DNA of 64,000 nucleotides from WJMT01 sp964599635. GTDB lineage: Bacteria; Acidobacteriota; Aminicenantia; Aminicenantales; Aminicenantaceae. Position numbers and translations under genes: made by a program. Positions 47,227-56,573 of the stretch are shown here, piece after piece. The stretch is taken from assembly GCA_964599635.1 (NCBI GenBank), contig CAZRGM010000052.1, positions 49,155 to 113,154 of the forward strand, in the 5' to 3' direction. Position 1 is the stretch's first letter; each line of letters starts with the position of its first letter. Under the pieces are notes generated by a model. That model had not been told where the DNA came from and did no database searches. It was given only the letters and a program-made list of their open reading frames with translations.

Positions 47227-47352
47227 TTGGTTTATCCTTTGTTCGGCTGTCACTTATATAGACTTTATTTTACAAAAAAAGTTACAAAAAAATTTGAAGT
47301 TTTTTCATGTTTACTTTTTGGAGGACACTCAGTATATTCATCAGAATCTTGC

Positions 47353-47381
47353 TTGAATCATTAAGGGAAAATGTTTATATC
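47353..47381 (+). promoter_or_regulatory. Promoter upstream of the O-methyltransferase gene
   Basis: TTGAAT (47353-47358), 17-bp spacer, TATATC (47376-47381). The repeat element R5 lies between it and the gene, as at serC. Confidence 0.45.
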
Positions 47382-47452
47382 TTTTTAAGATAGGGAAGAT
47401 TTTGGCATCGTCTTCGTCTAAAATATAGAAGGATTTTATTTCCATCTATAAA

Positions 47453-47830
47453 ACCTGATTTATTCACGAGCAGAGGTAATATAGAGCTTAAAGAAATTCA
47501 GGTGTGGCTGAAGCAGCATTAAAGATTTAGCTTTCTGATGAGTTTTTTGAGGGAATCCGGCAGAGCCGAGCTCCGAGTATGTCTGCCCACGAACGGGGGG
47601 AGTTACGCAGGAGCCGAGAAAAACGAAGAAGAATGGCGTTAAAAATCTTTAGTAAGCACAAGTCCTATCTGAATTTCAGATCGGCTCGCCAGAAAGGTAA
47701 AAAAATGGCGATTAATATAGAAAATACAAACAAAAAAAGTGTTAAAGACGTTATTCCTGAAAAAACTGGTGTATCGCAGAAACGAAATTAATAATGAAGA
47801 CATCGCCATTTTTTTACCTGACCTATTCAT
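47453..47830 (+). repeat. MITE-like intergenic element, copy R5 (subtype B)
   Basis: Left end CCTGATTTATTCACGAGC; right end CATCGCCATTTTTTTA followed at once by a second inverted end CCTGACCTATTCAT (47817-47830). The middle holds GAAATTCAGGTGTGGCTGAAG, GGGAATCCGGCAGAGCCG, the palindrome ATCTGAATTTCAGAT and the arm GGTAAAAAAATGGCGAT that pairs with the right end. It matches R6 (50752-51117) for most of its length. The 70-codon frame in it is not conserved in R6. Confidence 0.85.
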
Positions 47831-47857
47831 AAAAAAATGGAGGCTGTGATAAATATC

Positions 47858-48517
47858 ATGGGAGGCTTTTTATATAAAACTTTGACCTTATGGCTTGCAG
47901 GATTCACTCTACTATCCCTTCTAGGATTCTCCTTAAATCAGGAGCTGGATGAAAAAGTCCGGTCTTTTCTTGAGAGTCACCGGTACAAGTGGCGGGACAT
48001 GAATGTGCCTGAAGCAGACGGCCAGATCCTTTATGATACTATCATTGAGAACGGCTACACCAGAGCTCTGGAGATCGGAACCTCCACAGGACATTCAGGA
48101 ATTTGGATCGCCTGGGCTCTCAGCAAGACAGGGGGCAAGCTCATCACCTTAGAAATCGATGAGAGACGCTACCAGGAAGCCCTGGATAATTTTAAGGAAG
48201 CCGGACTCTCAGATTATATTGATGCCTGGCTTGCAGACGCACACGATCTGGTTCCCAAACTGGAAGGGCCATTTGATTTTGTCTTTATTGATGCTGACAA
48301 GGATTGGTACACTAATTATGCCAAATCGGTGATCCCCAAGCTGGAAACAGGGGGCTGCATTGCAGCGCATAACGTGCACTCTCCAGGGAGAAGCCGCTGG
48401 GGGAGGCGCAGCGGAACCAACGAATACTATGAATTCATGCTGGAACAGGAAGAATTTGAAACCTCTCTTCTCTCTGAAAGCCAGGCAGGGATTTCTGTAA
48501 GCTATAAAAAGAAATAA
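47858..48517 (+). CDS. O-methyltransferase (class I SAM, catechol/caffeoyl-CoA type) with N-terminal membrane segment
   Basis: About 219 residues. The methyltransferase core has ALEIGTSTGHSGIWIAWAL (motif I), LITLEIDERRYQEALDNF, and FDFVFIDADKDWY with the metal-binding Asp pair of the catechol/caffeoyl-CoA O-methyltransferase family. The N-terminus (LTLWLAGFTLLSLLGFSL) is a hydrophobic helix, so the enzyme may be membrane-tethered; family members usually lack this. The longest frame starts at 47837 with an ATG in the tail of repeat R5; I prefer ATG 47858, with GGAGG 14 bp upstream. The substrate is unknown. Confidence 0.82.
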   Translation: MGGFLYKTLTLWLAGFTLLSLLGFSLNQELDEKVRSFLESHRYKWRDMNVPEADGQILYDTIIENGYTRALEIGTSTGHSGIWIAWALSKTGGKLITLEIDERRYQEALDNFKEAGLSDYIDAWLADAHDLVPKLEGPFDFVFIDADKDWYTNYAKSVIPKLETGGCIAAHNVHSPGRSRWGRRSGTNEYYEFMLEQEEFETSLLSESQAGISVSYKKK

Positions 48518-48575
48518 CCTCCATATAAATCTATAAAACAAGCTCTTTTTATGATAGTATTATCCATTCAATCCA

Positions 48576-49946
48576 ATGAATGAAATATCTCATCCGCTTC
48601 CCGGCAAAAACGAGGAAGGGAAAATAGGCCCTGTTACAGCCACCTCCATTGTGGTGGCCAATATGATTGGAGCCGGCATTTTCACCACTTCCGGAATCAT
48701 GGCAGGATATCTTCCCAGTTCCGGATGGATTTTGGTGTGCTGGCTTTTAGGAGGACTGATCGCCATATCCGGAGCGCTCTCGTATGCAGAGCTGGCGACC
48801 CGGATGCCCCAGATTGGCGGAGAGTATGTGTATCTCAAAAAGATCTATCACCCCTCCATCGGCTTTTTGACTGGCTGGACCAGTTTCTTTGTGGGATTCT
48901 CAGTCCCTATTGCGGCTTCAGCCATGGCCTTTTCAGAGTATATCTTTGAGGGTCTTCAGAATCAAGCACTGGGCGCAACGTCAAATCAGCTTTTTTTTAT
49001 GAAAAAAGGCACGGCTCTTTTTCTCATAGTCCTGTTTACCGGAATACACTATATGGGCTTGAAGCTGGGTGCAAAAGTCCAAAATTTCCTGACTTTTCTT
49101 AAAATCGCCATTGTGGTGGGTCTTGCCGGTGCCGGCATTGCTTTGACCGGAGGAAGGGGGATCTCAGCATTTTCCTTTGTCACCCAAGGACAGAGCTCAT
49201 GGCTGGCCTTTGGAACAGCCATGATGCTGGTTATGTTCTCCTACAGCGGATGGAATGCCAGTTCTTACATTGCCGGAGAGATAAAAAATCCCAGAAAAAA
49301 CTTACCTCTATCTTTATTGCTGGGCACAGGTTTTGTGATCCTTCTTTACATGGCTCTCAACCTTTTTATTTTTCAGGCTCTTCCCTATGACCAGGCTAAA
49401 GGAACCATCGCCATTGCGGAAAGGGCTTCTATCAAGGCATTTGGTCCCTGGATGGGGGATACTTTGGGACTGCTGATCAGTTTGGCGCTTCTTTCTTCTC
49501 TAAGCGCTTTTGTCATCATCGGGCCCCGGGTCTATTTTGCTATGGCTCGGGACAGACTGTTTTTTCCTTTTGCTGCCAAGGTCCACCCCAAATACAAAGT
49601 GCCGGGAAGATCGATTCTGATTCAGGGATGCATTGCGGTCCTTATGGTGCTTATCGGATCCTTTGAACAGCTTCTGGTCTACATTGGATTTGCTCTGAAT
49701 ATTTTTCCCTGGCTGGCTGTGTTTGGGATTTTTAAGGCCCGGAAAAGACATATTGGCAAATCCGATGCTTTTAAGGTCTGGGGATATCCTGTAGTCCCAA
49801 TTTTTTTCCTGGTGACCAGTTTGGGGCTTATGGTGGTGAATTACTTGAATAGACCCCTTGAATCCACAGCAGCTGTGGTGACTGTGCTGTTGGGTGTGCC
49901 CTGCTATTTTATCTGGATCAAGGGATTTTCCAAAAAAGAACAATGA
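48576..49946 (+). CDS. APC family amino-acid permease
   Basis: 456 residues and about 12 membrane helices, inner membrane. The start (IGPVTATSIVVANMIGAGIF) has the conserved substrate-binding loop of the APC superfamily; ATRMPQIGGEYVYLKKIYHP and ASSYIAGEIKNPRKNLPLSL are further hallmarks (helix 3 and the region after helix 6). Most relatives move amino acids by proton symport or exchange. There is no Shine-Dalgarno sequence; a TATTAT box (48558-48563) lies 12 bp before the ATG, which suggests a very short or absent leader. The methyltransferase gene ends 58 bp upstream. Confidence 0.92.
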   Translation: MNEISHPLPGKNEEGKIGPVTATSIVVANMIGAGIFTTSGIMAGYLPSSGWILVCWLLGGLIAISGALSYAELATRMPQIGGEYVYLKKIYHPSIGFLTGWTSFFVGFSVPIAASAMAFSEYIFEGLQNQALGATSNQLFFMKKGTALFLIVLFTGIHYMGLKLGAKVQNFLTFLKIAIVVGLAGAGIALTGGRGISAFSFVTQGQSSWLAFGTAMMLVMFSYSGWNASSYIAGEIKNPRKNLPLSLLLGTGFVILLYMALNLFIFQALPYDQAKGTIAIAERASIKAFGPWMGDTLGLLISLALLSSLSAFVIIGPRVYFAMARDRLFFPFAAKVHPKYKVPGRSILIQGCIAVLMVLIGSFEQLLVYIGFALNIFPWLAVFGIFKARKRHIGKSDAFKVWGYPVVPIFFLVTSLGLMVVNYLNRPLESTAAVVTVLLGVPCYFIWIKGFSKKEQ

Positions 49947-49975
49947 TTCTTTATGTATAAAAGGATTCTATAAAA

Positions 49976-50731
49976 ATGAAAAAAACAATATTTAAACTTA
50001 CATCTCTCTTGTCAGCTGTTTTTCTGGTCATTTCTTTCTCTTATTCAGCTGACTGGTTTTTTGACTTTGAAACAGGATTGGCCTCAAGCGGATACAACAA
50101 TGTGCGCATTCCCAATGCTTCGGGAACTCTTTTTTCTTTGTCCGAAGACCTGGACGTCCAGAGCAAGATGTTTTTTCGATTCAGAGCCGGTGTTGAACTG
50201 GGGAAAAGACATGCGGTGTCTCTCTTTGCCGCCCCGCTCACTCTCAGGGCTGAAGGCCAAGTCGATCAGGAAATATTCTTTTTTGAGGAACAATTTCCTT
50301 CCGGAACTCCATTGGATGCCGTTTATACATTCAACTCTTACCGGGTGACTTACCGTTATGATATTGTCCGATCTTCAAAATGGAAAGTAGGCATTGGCCT
50401 CACTGCAAAAATTAGGGATGCCGTGATCAAAGTGGAAAGTCCGGATAATTTTTCAGAAAAAACAAATGTGGGTTTCGTTCCTCTTATTCATTTTCGCGTC
50501 GAGTACTTCATCTCTCCTAATATTCGAGCTCTTCTGGAAGGAGATGCTCTGGCTTCTCCCGGAGGTCAGGGAAGGGCTGAAGATATCCTACTCGGAATCT
50601 TAGTGAAGGCCGCTCCGGGCTGGGACCTTAAGGCCGGATACCGGGTGATAGAAGGAGGAGCTGATGTGGATGAAGTCTATAACTTTGCCTGGCTCAATTT
50701 TTATTCTATAGGCACCATCTTCCGATTTTAA
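49976..50731 (+). CDS. Outer-membrane beta-barrel-like protein
   Basis: 251 residues of unknown function. A signal peptide (LTSLLSAVFLVISFSYSADW) precedes alternating amphipathic beta strands (MFFRFRAGVELGKRHAVSLF, SYRVTYRYDIVRSSKWKVGI, LIHFRVEYFISPNIRALLEG), and the protein ends with an aromatic residue (FYSIGTIFRF), as outer-membrane barrels do. This fits an 8-10 strand barrel and a Gram-negative envelope. It is 30 bp after the permease gene and may be cotranscribed with it. No close family is recognised. Confidence 0.75.
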   Translation: MKKTIFKLTSLLSAVFLVISFSYSADWFFDFETGLASSGYNNVRIPNASGTLFSLSEDLDVQSKMFFRFRAGVELGKRHAVSLFAAPLTLRAEGQVDQEIFFFEEQFPSGTPLDAVYTFNSYRVTYRYDIVRSSKWKVGIGLTAKIRDAVIKVESPDNFSEKTNVGFVPLIHFRVEYFISPNIRALLEGDALASPGGQGRAEDILLGILVKAAPGWDLKAGYRVIEGGADVDEVYNFAWLNFYSIGTIFRF

Positions 50732-50751
50732 TCAACCACCAAAATAAGACA

Positions 50752-51117
50752 TTTATCATTTATTATGCACGAGCCAAAGCTTGTTGAAATTCAGGTGTGA
50801 CTGAAGCGACATTGAAGATTTAGCCTTCTGATGAGTTTTTTGAGGGAATCCGGCAAAGCCGGGCTCCGAGTATGTCTGACCCACGGACGGGGGGAGTTAC
50901 GCAGGAGCCGAAAAAAACGAAAAAGAATGGCGTTAAAAATCTGAACGGAGCACAAGCCATATCTGAATTTCAGATCGGCTCGCCTTTGGTAAAAAAATGG
51001 CGATTAAAATAAATTAACAAGAAATGGTTTCAAGGCATGATTCTTGAAAAAATCTTGTATAGCGCTGTAATGAAGTTAATAGCAAAAACATCGCCATTTT
51101 TTTATGAATAATTCAGT
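50752..51117 (+). repeat. MITE-like intergenic element, copy R6 (subtype B)
   Basis: The left end is degraded (CATTTATTATGCACGAGCC); the right end ATCGCCATTTTTTTATGAATAATTCAG is intact. It matches R5 through GAAATTCAGGTGTG, CTGATGAGTTTTTTGAGGG, the GGGGGGAGTTACGCAGGAGCCG block, ATCTGAATTTCAGATCGGCT and GGTAAAAAAATGGCGAT. It ends exactly at the stop codon of the convergent BNR gene. Confidence 0.85.
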
Positions 51118-54100
51118 TTATTTAATGATGATTCGGGCTATATTGTTCTCTTCTAAAAGTTTCTCGAACTGGGCAATCTCACTTGCCACCAAACCCTTAA
51201 ATCTCTTTTCCGCAGAAATGAGCTGTTTGTTAAGGTCTTCAAATCTCTGATAAATGGCTTGGGTGGGTTTGGAATCCTGAGAATGGACCGATGAATAGAG
51301 ATAAGCAAGCTGATTGTCCAGTTTGACCTGATAATTGATGGGATCCTGTCCGCTTTCGTTTTTGGTCTGGATCAGGTCCTTCTCTAGGGTGTTCAGTTTT
51401 TCTGCCAATTCTCCAGCTGATTTTTTGATTTCTTCACTATAACCTGCTTCTGGAACCCGAGATGAAATGCTCTGGACCTGTTCCCGGATATCACGCACTT
51501 TCTTTATCAAGTCATGACTCAGGGTAAACTTTTGGCCCACTTTGACCTGAAGTTCAAACTGCTCCTGCAAATCCTGAACTGAGACATGGTCCCATCTGGG
51601 ATCCTTCAAGACTCTAAAATCCTGTGTCTCAACCTCTTCTCCGCAGGTCAGCCGAACTTTATAGTCGCCCGGAACAGCCTCAGGGCCTCCGGTATAGCTG
51701 AGTGAGATCACAGCTTCTTTGATTTTTTCCGGTTCTTCATGAGTGAGATCCCAAGTAAATTGATTTAATCCTTTGTCAGATTTTATTTTATCAAATTCAC
51801 GAATTAATTTTTCATCCTGATCCAAAATCTCAATCTTCACCGATTCTGAATTTTCTTTCAGATAGTAATACACAGACAGCCTGGAGATAGTGCCCCTCAC
51901 CTGAGTCCGGTAAGCATTTTCCGGTTTGAATAAAACAGCCTTCCTTTCGGTCATATTTTGTTTGACCTGCTCGAGAACGGCCAAATCATCCAGTATCCAA
52001 AACGCTCTTCCCTGGGTGGAAAGGACTAGGTCCTGGTTGTGGATTATCATATCTGTGACCGGTGTTAAGGGAAGATTGAGCTGCCCTTTCTGCCAGTGCT
52101 TTCCGTCATCAAAAGAGAAAAACATCCCGAACTCAGTTCCAGCAAACAGCAGTCCTTTGCGATCAGTATCCTCGCGCACAACCCTGACGAAATAATTCTC
52201 AGGAATGCCGTTTTCCCCATCTGTGAGAAGGTCCCAGGTCTGACCATAATCATTGGTTCTAAAAATATAAGGACGAAAGTCATTATCCCTGTACCGATAA
52301 ACAGCCATAAACACCCGTCCCGGAACTTTGGATGAGACATCAAACATGTTGACTGTTCCCTCTTTGGGCATGTTTTTAGGCGTGACGTCCTCCCAATTCT
52401 GGCCTCCGTCTTTAGAGACATGGACCAGTCCGTCATCCGAGCCCGCCCACAGAACTCCCTTTTCAAGAGACGACTCCTCAAAGGCAAAAATAGTGCTGTA
52501 GGTCTCCACTCCAGTGCAGTCATTCTGGATCGGCCCTCCGGGACGATCCAGATAAGCATCAATGTTTTGGGTCAGGTCAGGACTGATCACTTCCCAAGTC
52601 TGCCCCTGGTCAGTGGATTTGTGCACATAATTGGATGATATGTACAGGATATCTGGATCATGAGGAGATATCCTTATGGGATAATTCCACTGGAATCTGT
52701 ACTTGAGGTCGCGTCCAGCAATCCCATCATGAAGCTCCGGATAAGCATTGATTCCTTTCATATGCCCTCTCTTTTTATCCAATTTGGTCAGCATTCCAAT
52801 ATAATTTCCCGCATAGATGATATCCGGATTTCTGGGATCCACCGCAACATGACCGCTTTCGCCGCCTCCGACTGAATAGAATTCCTGGCTCGGTCTTCCC
52901 TGGCTGGATATGGAAATGGATGAATTGTCCTGCTGACAGCCGTAGACCCTGTAGGGAAACTGGTTGTCCACAGAGACCCGGTAGATTTCCGCTGTGGGTT
53001 GGTTGCTTTGAGGGGACCAGGAATGACCACCGTTATAGGTCACATTAGCTCCTCCATCATTGCTCTCGATCATGATGTCTGAGTCATGGGGATTGATCCA
53101 TAAGCAGTGATTGTCTCCATGAGGAGTTCGAATGCGTCTGAAATCTTTTCCGTCGTTCAGGGATTTATAGAATCCTGTGTTGAGGACATACACAGTGTGC
53201 TCATCCTGAGGATCCGCAAAAATTCGGGAATAATACCAGGCCCTTTGGCGTAGATGGTGTTCCCGGTTTATCCGGATCCAATTTTTTCCCCCATCTTCTG
53301 ATAGATAGATGCCGCCCTTTTCCTCTTCGATCGACTCCTGAATGACCCAAACCTTCTGAGGATTTACCGGGGAAACCGCCACTCCGACTCGCCCCACCAC
53401 ACCGGTGGGAAGGCCCCCTTTAAGCCGCTCCCAGTTCTCTCCTCCATCTATGGATTTATACACGCCTCCTTTTTCCCCTCCGTCAATCAGAGTCCAGGGC
53501 ATTCTTTCTGCCTGCCACATTCCGGCATAGAGAATACGTGGATTGGTGGGATCCATGACCATATCAATACAGCCTGTTTTGTCATCAATATACAGGACTT
53601 TTTCCCAATTCTTTCCCCCGTTTAAAGAGCGATAAACCCCTCTTTCAGAACCGGGCCCAAAAATATTTCCCAGCACAGCGGCATACACAACATCAGGATT
53701 TTGGGGATGAATCTGAATCTTCCCGATCTGAGCTTCGGTATTCAATCCTATCAGCTTCCATGTTCTCCCTGCATCTGTAGACTTATAAATCCCTCTTCCT
53801 GTGGATATGTTTCCCCTGGGGCTTGCAGAACCAGTCCCCACATAAATGACATTGGGATCCGAAAGGGCGACTTCAATGGAACCAATGGAAGCCACCTTAA
53901 AAAATCCGTCAGATATGTTGGTCCAGTTAATTCCTCCATCTGTGGTTTTCCAGACTCCTCCGCCTGTGGATCCCATGAAAAAAGTTAACGGCTCATCTGG
54001 AATTCCAGTCACAGCCGTCACCCTTCCTCCCCTGTAAGGGCCAATGAGTCTGTATTCCAAATTTTTATAAAGCATCGGATCTATAACTTCGTTATCTTCT

Positions 54101-54186
54101 TCAGCCCAAGAAAGGCTGCTTAAAAGAACCAAAACTCCTGTGAATATTAATAAAAATAGAAAATATTTTTTTATCTCATTTTTCAT
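51118..54186 (-). CDS. Large secreted BNR/Asp-box repeat protein (sortilin/glycosidase-like)
   Basis: 1022 residues. I use ATG 54186, with AAAGGAG 7 bp upstream; the frame runs on to 54204. After a signal peptide (YFLFLLIFTGVLVLLSSLSW) come two tandem beta-propellers with repeated Asp boxes, for example STGGGVWKTTDGGINWTNIS, YKSTDAGRTWKLI, YKSIDGGENWERL, STDQGQTWEVI and SKDGGQNWEDV. Residues about 780-1020 carry a beta domain and a helical tail. This VPS10/sortilin-like propeller family is abundant in Acidobacteria and Bacteroidota and is often annotated as a glycosyl hydrolase, but no catalytic residues can be named. It is secreted or surface-bound. It converges with the barrel gene and repeat R6. 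Confidence 0.9.
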   Translation of the reverse strand: MKNEIKKYFLFLLIFTGVLVLLSSLSWAEEDNEVIDPMLYKNLEYRLIGPYRGGRVTAVTGIPDEPLTFFMGSTGGGVWKTTDGGINWTNISDGFFKVASIGSIEVALSDPNVIYVGTGSASPRGNISTGRGIYKSTDAGRTWKLIGLNTEAQIGKIQIHPQNPDVVYAAVLGNIFGPGSERGVYRSLNGGKNWEKVLYIDDKTGCIDMVMDPTNPRILYAGMWQAERMPWTLIDGGEKGGVYKSIDGGENWERLKGGLPTGVVGRVGVAVSPVNPQKVWVIQESIEEEKGGIYLSEDGGKNWIRINREHHLRQRAWYYSRIFADPQDEHTVYVLNTGFYKSLNDGKDFRRIRTPHGDNHCLWINPHDSDIMIESNDGGANVTYNGGHSWSPQSNQPTAEIYRVSVDNQFPYRVYGCQQDNSSISISSQGRPSQEFYSVGGGESGHVAVDPRNPDIIYAGNYIGMLTKLDKKRGHMKGINAYPELHDGIAGRDLKYRFQWNYPIRISPHDPDILYISSNYVHKSTDQGQTWEVISPDLTQNIDAYLDRPGGPIQNDCTGVETYSTIFAFEESSLEKGVLWAGSDDGLVHVSKDGGQNWEDVTPKNMPKEGTVNMFDVSSKVPGRVFMAVYRYRDNDFRPYIFRTNDYGQTWDLLTDGENGIPENYFVRVVREDTDRKGLLFAGTEFGMFFSFDDGKHWQKGQLNLPLTPVTDMIIHNQDLVLSTQGRAFWILDDLAVLEQVKQNMTERKAVLFKPENAYRTQVRGTISRLSVYYYLKENSESVKIEILDQDEKLIREFDKIKSDKGLNQFTWDLTHEEPEKIKEAVISLSYTGGPEAVPGDYKVRLTCGEEVETQDFRVLKDPRWDHVSVQDLQEQFELQVKVGQKFTLSHDLIKKVRDIREQVQSISSRVPEAGYSEEIKKSAGELAEKLNTLEKDLIQTKNESGQDPINYQVKLDNQLAYLYSSVHSQDSKPTQAIYQRFEDLNKQLISAEKRFKGLVASEIAQFEKLLEENNIARIIIK

Positions 54187-54212
54187 CAATTGATCTCCTT
54201 TCATGCTTCGTT

Positions 54213-54229
54213 TTTATGAATAAGTCAGA
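54213..54229 (-). repeat. Repeat-family end fragment
   Basis: TTTTATGAATAAGTCAG matches only the right end of the MITE-like elements, 27 bp upstream of the BNR gene. A solo end or a remnant. Confidence 0.4.
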
Positions 54230-54239
54230 ATAATTGAAC

Positions 54240-54830
54240 CTAATTGTAGTCAAGCATAACTTTTCTGTCTTCCTCCAAAAGATAAGGAGCTACTTTTTCA
54301 ATTTCTTTGATCGATGGAAGTTTGCTGTGAGCTTCAAGATATTTCAAGGGAATCGGATGGGTACCGATGACAACAGGGAGTTCATAATAAATTTCTATAA
54401 AATTTTTAAAATAAAGGGTATACGGACAAGGGGGGTATCCCACAACAAAACCGGTTGCCAGATGAATAACTTCAGCTCCATTTTTTTTCATCTCTTCAGG
54501 AACATACTCCACATTCCCCCCGGGACATCCTCCGCATTGCCCAAAACCCACTATGTCCAGTGGAATGCCTTTAGGATATTTAGAAAATCCACCCACATGC
54601 TCTCTCATGGACCTCAGGCATTTTCCTCCTCCACAGCTCTCATATCGCGCACAGATAATAATTCCAATCTTTTTTGAGTCCTCTCCTTTTTTCAAAAAAG
54701 AAAAGACCTTCTCACGGTTAAAATTTGGTTTTTTAAGTTCTTCCGCACCAAACACACCAAGGGATGCCATCCCAAAAACAGATTGGTGAAAGAACTCTCT
54801 CCTGTTTTGAATTCTTTTTAATGAAAACAT
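54240..54830 (-). CDS. CGGC-domain protein with Tat-like leader
   Basis: 196 residues. The leader has a twin-arginine (KRIQNRREFFHQSVFGMASL), then a CGGC domain: GIIICARYESCGGGKCLRSM, IVGFGQCGGCPGGNVEY, IHLATGFVVGYPPCPYTLYF. The conserved cysteines suggest metal or cluster binding; the domain's function is not established. In related families CGGC proteins are cytoplasmic, so the Tat-like leader is notable. GGAGG precedes the ATG, and repeat copy R7 lies immediately upstream. Confidence 0.8.
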   Translation of the reverse strand: MFSLKRIQNRREFFHQSVFGMASLGVFGAEELKKPNFNREKVFSFLKKGEDSKKIGIIICARYESCGGGKCLRSMREHVGGFSKYPKGIPLDIVGFGQCGGCPGGNVEYVPEEMKKNGAEVIHLATGFVVGYPPCPYTLYFKNFIEIYYELPVVIGTHPIPLKYLEAHSKLPSIKEIEKVAPYLLEEDRKVMLDYN

Positions 54831-54846
54831 AAATCCTCCTTTTTAA

Positions 54847-54933
54847 CCTGAGCTATCCATAAAAAAAATGCCGCTTCAGCCGCACCCAAATTTCTTTAAG
54901 CTTTACATCTTCTCGGCTTGTGAATAATTCAGG
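54847..54933 (-). repeat. Short MITE-like element, copy R7
   Basis: 87 bp, read on the minus strand: CCTGAATTATTCACAAGCCG at one end, GGCATTTTTTTTATGGATAG and CTCAGG at the other. Compared with R5 the centre is missing. TGCGGCTGAAGCGGCATTTTTTTT resembles an intrinsic terminator with one mismatched pair. It sits 17 bp upstream of the CGGC gene on the same strand. The rest of the 54831-55132 gap shows only a weak possible promoter (TTGAGT 55053, AATAAT 55076) for the next gene. Confidence 0.75.
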
Positions 54934-55132
54934 CTAGTCAAAATATCTCTCAAATAATAGTGTTAATAAACAGCCTCCGTCAATATAAATTTGGAATCGC
55001 CGCAACAATCAGATGATTTTGACTGAATAAAATAATTGGTATATCATTATATTTGAGTTCAATTGCAGTCATGAGAATAATATTCCTTTTTATTCATAAA
55101 AGGGGAATCCCTATTTTAAAGGAGCTTAAAAA

Positions 55133-56485
55133 ATGGAAAAATACGATGTTGTCATCATAGGTGGAGGAGCCGCCGGAGTGACTTGTGTCCTCTCAGCTCA
55201 TAACACTTATCCGGACAAAAGAATGGCTCTTATCCGGAAAGAAAAGAAAGCTTTAATTCCCTGCGGAATTCCTTATATTGTGCACTCTCTAAATTCTATT
55301 GACGAAGATATCCTTTCTGATGATTTGGTTACAAAAACAGGAGCTGACCTGATCATCGATGAAGTTGTGGGGAAAAATGAGAAAACTTTGAAATTAAAAA
55401 GCGGTTCAGAAGCGGCTTACGATAAACTGGTGATAGCAACAGGATCTCTACCCATATTGCTTCCCATACCAGGAATAGAAAAGGGAGGAATTTTCACCGT
55501 AAATAAAGATTACGACTATCTCACCGATATGAAGAATTATGCAGAAAAATGTCATGATATTGTGATTATCGGAGGAGGATACATCGGAGTGGAGATGGCA
55601 GATGAATTTCTTAAAGAGGGAAAGAATGTGACAGTTGTCGAAATGCTGGATCGACTCCTGCCCACGACCATGGACCGGGAATTTGGTAACAAGGCTATGG
55701 AAATACTCAAATCAGAAGGAGCCCAAGTTATAGTCGGTCATAAAGTAAACACCATTTTAGGAGATGGAAAAGTATCAGGAGTTATGCTGGATAATAAAGA
55801 AAAAATAAAAGCAGATATGGTTATTGTCTCTGTAGGTGCAAGGCCAAACATAAGTTTAGCGAGCCATTTCAATCTCGACGTACACACCAAAAATGGCATA
55901 TTGGTCAACGAGTACCTGCGTACAATTGACAAAGACATTTTTGCTGTTGGAGACTGTGCTGCCAAGTACGATTTCTTCACTGGAGAATTTTCCAATATCA
56001 TGCTGGCCTCGACTGCCATGGCAGAAGGAAGGCTGGTTGGTTCTAATTTATTTGAAATCAAGGTCATGCGTAAATTTATTGGAGTCCTCGGATCTTTTTC
56101 TACAAAAATTGGTGATACCGCATTCGGCACCAGTGGCCTTACTGAAGAAAAAGCAAAAGAAATGAACATGGATTACATCATTGGAAAGGCCACCACCACA
56201 GATAGGCATCCTGGAAAACTGCCAGGAGCTTCTAAAGTCCATTTAAAACTCATATTTTCTCGTTATTCTCATACAATTCTAGGGGCTCAGATGTTTGGAG
56301 GTGACTCTGTGGGAGAAATGGTCAATATGTTTTCAGTCATGATTCTGAATAAAATGACGGATATGGACATAGATAACATTCAGATAGGGACTCATCCTCT
56401 GCTATCCGCATCTCCTATCGCCTATCCAGCCATCAACGCATCCGTAGATGCTATAAAAAAATGGTATGATTACGAATCAAAATAA
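55133..56485 (+). CDS. Pyridine nucleotide-disulfide oxidoreductase (CoA-disulfide reductase / NADH oxidase type)
   Basis: A cytoplasmic FAD enzyme of 450 residues, the size of CoA-disulfide reductases and NADH oxidases. FAD motif VVIIGGGAAGVTCVLSAHNT at the start; the single redox-active cysteine in IPCGIPYIVHS at position 43, as in this branch; NAD-binding IVIIGGGYIGVEMADEF near 145; FAD-contacting DKDIFAVGDCAAKYDF near 265; and a C-terminal dimerisation domain. It may reduce CoA disulfide, oxygen or a persulfide; sequence alone does not decide. It complements the superoxide reductase as part of redox defence. AAAGGAG precedes the ATG. Confidence 0.9.
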   Translation: MEKYDVVIIGGGAAGVTCVLSAHNTYPDKRMALIRKEKKALIPCGIPYIVHSLNSIDEDILSDDLVTKTGADLIIDEVVGKNEKTLKLKSGSEAAYDKLVIATGSLPILLPIPGIEKGGIFTVNKDYDYLTDMKNYAEKCHDIVIIGGGYIGVEMADEFLKEGKNVTVVEMLDRLLPTTMDREFGNKAMEILKSEGAQVIVGHKVNTILGDGKVSGVMLDNKEKIKADMVIVSVGARPNISLASHFNLDVHTKNGILVNEYLRTIDKDIFAVGDCAAKYDFFTGEFSNIMLASTAMAEGRLVGSNLFEIKVMRKFIGVLGSFSTKIGDTAFGTSGLTEEKAKEMNMDYIIGKATTTDRHPGKLPGASKVHLKLIFSRYSHTILGAQMFGGDSVGEMVNMFSVMILNKMTDMDIDNIQIGTHPLLSASPIAYPAINASVDAIKKWYDYESK

Positions 56486-56573
56486 AACGGATATGATATA
56501 AATTTCGGCCAAAAGGCATAAAGAAATTATGCCTAAACATTTGAAGAAAATGTTCCGATTTAAGGAGGTTCAA

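Noticed and set aside
47579..47791. 70-codon frame MSAHERGELRRSREKRRRM inside repeat R5
   Set aside because: In copy R6 the same region has an extra base (GTCTGACCC instead of GTCTGCCC) and the frame is not kept, so the repeat is not coding.
49500..49943. 147-codon minus-strand frame under the APC permease gene
   Set aside because: Antisense shadow of membrane helices, rich in Lys, Gln and His, with no start signal.
52065..52562. 165-codon minus-strand frame within the BNR-repeat gene
   Set aside because: Same strand but a shifted frame of the Asp-box region; the main frame has the signal peptide and all repeats.
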